Of a stretch of DNA of 7,041 bases, positions 4,871 through 7,041 are shown piece by piece. Each line of letters starts with the position of its first letter. The first letter of the stretch is position 1. Location of the stretch: positions 1 to 7,041 of the forward strand of contig JBGPHC010000056.1 in the NCBI GenBank assembly GCA_041484195.1. The letters run 5' to 3'. Made by a program: the position numbers and the translations under genes. Origin of the DNA: PSRI01 sp041484195. Its GTDB lineage: Bacteria; Bacteroidota; Bacteroidia; Chitinophagales; Chitinophagaceae. Below the pieces are notes generated by a model. The model did no database searches. It was not told the DNA's origin and saw only the letters and a program-made list of their open reading frames with translations.

Positions 4871-7041
4871 GAGTTCATTTGTGTTTAGTTTTCATGATAT
4901 TGACAAAACAAAACTCGAGGTTGTTGGGGGTAAAGGCGCGAACCTGGGGGAACTTACCGGGATTGAAGGAATCCAGGTACCGGATGGCTTTTGTATTTCT
5001 ACTGAGGCTTTTAAAAGAATCATTGTCCGTGGGGACTCCTTCGGAGGGGAAACGCCGTCGATTAACGAATTACTGGATCAGTTATCGCTTCTAAAGGTGG
5101 AAGACCGGCATAAAATCGGTGAACTTAGCGGTGAGATTCGCAGGGTCATCGAAGGGATAGCCATTCCACAAGACATTAATGAAGAGATCACCCGCCTCCT
5201 CTCCAGGCTTGATGAACCTGCCGGCCGGCAAGGCAGGAAAAATGCCTATGCAGTACGATCCAGCGCAACAGCAGAGGATTTACCGACGGCATCCTTCGCA
5301 GGCCAGCAGGATACCTATTTGAACATTATCGGAAAGGAGGCAATCCTAAAGCATATCAGCAAGTGCTGGGCATCGCTATTTACCGAGAGGGCAGTAATTT
5401 ACCGCCTTCAAAACGGCTTCGACCACCGTAAAGTCCATCTGGCTGTGGTTGTTCAGAAGATGGTCTTCCCGCAGGTGGCAGGAATTTTGTTTACTGCCGA
5501 TCCCGTCACTTCTAATAGGAAAGTGTTATCCATTGATGCCAGCTTCGGACTTGGTGAGGCCCTGGTCTCCGGCTTAGTAAACGCTGATATCTATAAAGTG
5601 CGTAACGGCACGGTTATCGATAAGAAGATATCCACCAAGAAACTGGCTATGTATGCCTTAAAAGATGGCGGTACGAAGCAACAGGAGATTGAGCCTGGAC
5701 GGCAGAACAGGCAAGCGCTCACCGATGAACAGATTTTGCAGCTTGAGCGCATGGGCAGAAAGATCGAAGAACATTTCGGCAGTCCCCAGGACATCGAATG
5801 GTGTTTGGTTGATGATACATTTTATATTGTCCAGAGTCGGCCGATCACTACTTTATACCCGATCCCTGAAGCGAATGATCCGGAAAGTCATGTCTATGTA
5901 TCTGTTGGCCATCAACAAATGATGACCGACCCGATGAAGCCATTGGGACTATCTGTATGGCAGTTAACAGCTGCCCGACCCATGTATACAGCTGGCGGAC
6001 GGCTATTTGTTGATGTTGCGCCTGATCTAGCTTCCCCCGCGAGAAGAGAAGTTTTGGTCAATGTCCTAGGAAAATCCGATCCAGTTATCAAAGACGCATT
6101 TATGACCATCTTAGGGCGGGGAGATTTTATTAATCCACTACCTGATGAAAAAACAGAATCTGGTTCCGATAAAAGCAATAAAGGTGCCCCGCCCGCGAAT
6201 TTTCAAACCCTCAACGAATACGATCCAACAATCGTTTTAGATTTGATGAAGCGTAGTCAAACAGGAATAGAAGCGTTAAAAAAAACCATTCAAACGAAAT
6301 CAAGATCGGATCTGATAGATTTTATCCTGGAAGATATCCAGCAATTGAAAAAGAGTTTATCTGATCCACAAAGTTTTGGCGTGATCATGACTGCTATGAA
6401 TGCTGCTTCATGGATCAATGAAAAAATGAAGGAGTGGTTAGGTGAAAAAAACGTAGCAGATACGCTTTCTCAATCTGTGCCCAACAATATTACTTCAGAA
6501 ATGGGTCTGGCACTTTTGGATGTTGCTGATGTGATTCGTCCTTATCAAGAACTCATTAAATATTTACAGCAGGTAAACAATGATAACTTTTTTGATGAAC
6601 TAGCCACGTTTGATGGTGGACAGGAAGCACGGGACGCTATCAATGCTTTTCTTAACAAATATGGAATGAGGTGTGCCGGGGAAATTGATATTACGAGAAC
6701 CCGTTGGAGCGAAAAGCCAGCCACACTCATTCCTATGATTCTTAACAATATAAAAAACTTGGAGCCGGGTGCTGGCAAGCGGAAATTTGAGCACGGACGA
6801 CAAGAAGCGTTAAAAAAGGAAGAAGAGTTATTAAATCGATTGAAACCATTACCGGATGGTGAGCAAAAAGCCAAAGAAACAAAAAAAATGATCAACTTGA
6901 TCCGGAATCTCAGTGGTTATCGTGAATATCCCAAATACGCCATTGTTAGTCGCTACTTCATGTATAAGCAGGCTTTACTGAAGGAAGCCGGACGACTCGT
7001 AGAAGCCAACGTTATTCACGAAGAAGAAGATATTTACTACC
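4851..7041 (+). CDS. rph: Rifampin phosphotransferase Rph, 3' end beyond the window
   Basis: Rph inactivates rifamycins by moving the beta-phosphate of ATP to the drug's C21 hydroxyl. The 730 residues visible are uninterrupted; family members have about 870. The N-terminal ATP-grasp domain (about 1-340) shows VGGKGANLGEL with Lys28, YAVRSSATAEDLP with Arg136, DIEW with Glu316 and VQSRPITTL with Gln328 and Arg330. The rifampin-binding domain follows, with GHQQMMTDPMKPLGLS (353-368), NVADTLSQSVPNNITSEMG (from 534) and GMRCAGEID (605-613). The final swivel domain with the phosphate-carrying histidine lies outside. These segments fit Rph better than phosphoenolpyruvate synthase. The start could be 4851 or the Met three codons later (4860); neither has a Shine-Dalgarno sequence. 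Residues 123-129 are a repeat-derived insertion. The gene follows marR closely and is probably co-transcribed with it. Confidence 0.92.
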   Translation, partial: MTNMISKSSFVFSFHDIDKTKLEVVGGKGANLGELTGIEGIQVPDGFCISTEAFKRIIVRGDSFGGETPSINELLDQLSLLKVEDRHKIGELSGEIRRVIEGIAIPQDINEEITRLLSRLDEPAGRQGRKNAYAVRSSATAEDLPTASFAGQQDTYLNIIGKEAILKHISKCWASLFTERAVIYRLQNGFDHRKVHLAVVVQKMVFPQVAGILFTADPVTSNRKVLSIDASFGLGEALVSGLVNADIYKVRNGTVIDKKISTKKLAMYALKDGGTKQQEIEPGRQNRQALTDEQILQLERMGRKIEEHFGSPQDIEWCLVDDTFYIVQSRPITTLYPIPEANDPESHVYVSVGHQQMMTDPMKPLGLSVWQLTAARPMYTAGGRLFVDVAPDLASPARREVLVNVLGKSDPVIKDAFMTILGRGDFINPLPDEKTESGSDKSNKGAPPANFQTLNEYDPTIVLDLMKRSQTGIEALKKTIQTKSRSDLIDFILEDIQQLKKSLSDPQSFGVIMTAMNAASWINEKMKEWLGEKNVADTLSQSVPNNITSEMGLALLDVADVIRPYQELIKYLQQVNNDNFFDELATFDGGQEARDAINAFLNKYGMRCAGEIDITRTRWSEKPATLIPMILNNIKNLEPGAGKRKFEHGRQEALKKEEELLNRLKPLPDGEQKAKETKKMINLIRNLSGYREYPKYAIVSRYFMYKQALLKEAGRLVEANVIHEEEDIYY
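5217..5237. repeat. REP-like palindrome inserted in frame in rph
   Basis: Twenty-one bases, CCTGCCGGCC followed by GGCAAGGCAGG, form an imperfect palindrome related to the intergenic copies at 3871 and 3948. They encode exactly seven codons (PAGRQGR, residues 123-129) in a loop just before the conserved YAVRSSATAEDLP segment. Confidence 0.6.

Noticed and set aside
4879..5094. Plus-strand 71-codon frame near the start of rph
   Set aside because: It is a shifted frame of the Rph ATP-binding domain, whose real frame carries the GGKGAN motif.
6545..6895. Minus-strand 116-codon frame
   Set aside because: It is antisense to the well-conserved rifampin-binding domain of rph; composition and lack of motifs mark it as a shadow.

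Overview
The window looks like an accessory stretch of a Bacteroidota chromosome, most likely in the Chitinophagaceae/Sphingobacteriia neighbourhood. Three signs point there: a TTTG-N21-TATCTTTG promoter of the Bacteroidota type, AT-rich start regions without Shine-Dalgarno sequences, and short dispersed repeats (GTCTGAACTATG-ended elements and CCTGCC...GGCAGG palindromes) that I associate from memory with that group. No species can be named.

Minus strand, 3638 down to 372: an overlapping three-gene type I restriction-modification cluster, hsdM, then a short DUF1016_N (YhcG N-domain) protein, then hsdS. HsdM and HsdS should form the modification methyltransferase. No hsdR lies in the window; if it exists it lies beyond position 1. 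HsdM carries an in-frame 113-bp insertion bounded by perfect 15-bp inverted repeats. The same repeat family supplies the last codons and stop of hsdS, and two copies of it bracket an orphan 3' tail of a second, diverged hsdS allele at the left edge (1-384).

Middle, 3639-4373: a 735-bp non-coding, decayed region between the divergent operons. It holds four ATTCCGG...TTGACCCACC-type repeat units, two of them split at the same place by a REP-like palindrome; an interrupted hairpin inside a doubtful 57-codon ORF; and a minus-strand remnant of an AraC-family DNA-binding domain with an internal stop. The promoter and presumed operators of the next operon lie over and beside this remnant.

Plus strand, 4374 to the end: a MarR-family regulator followed 21 bp later by a large ORF, still open at the window edge, that reads as rifampin phosphotransferase (Rph). 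Two ACTT-N4-AAGT palindromes 40 bp apart flank the -7 element, suggesting an autoregulated marR-rph resistance operon. The rph coding region carries an exact 7-codon palindromic insertion and drops in GC from its ATP-binding part to its rifampin-binding part. The most unusual theme is repeats that have become part of working genes: in hsdM, at the end of hsdS, and in rph.
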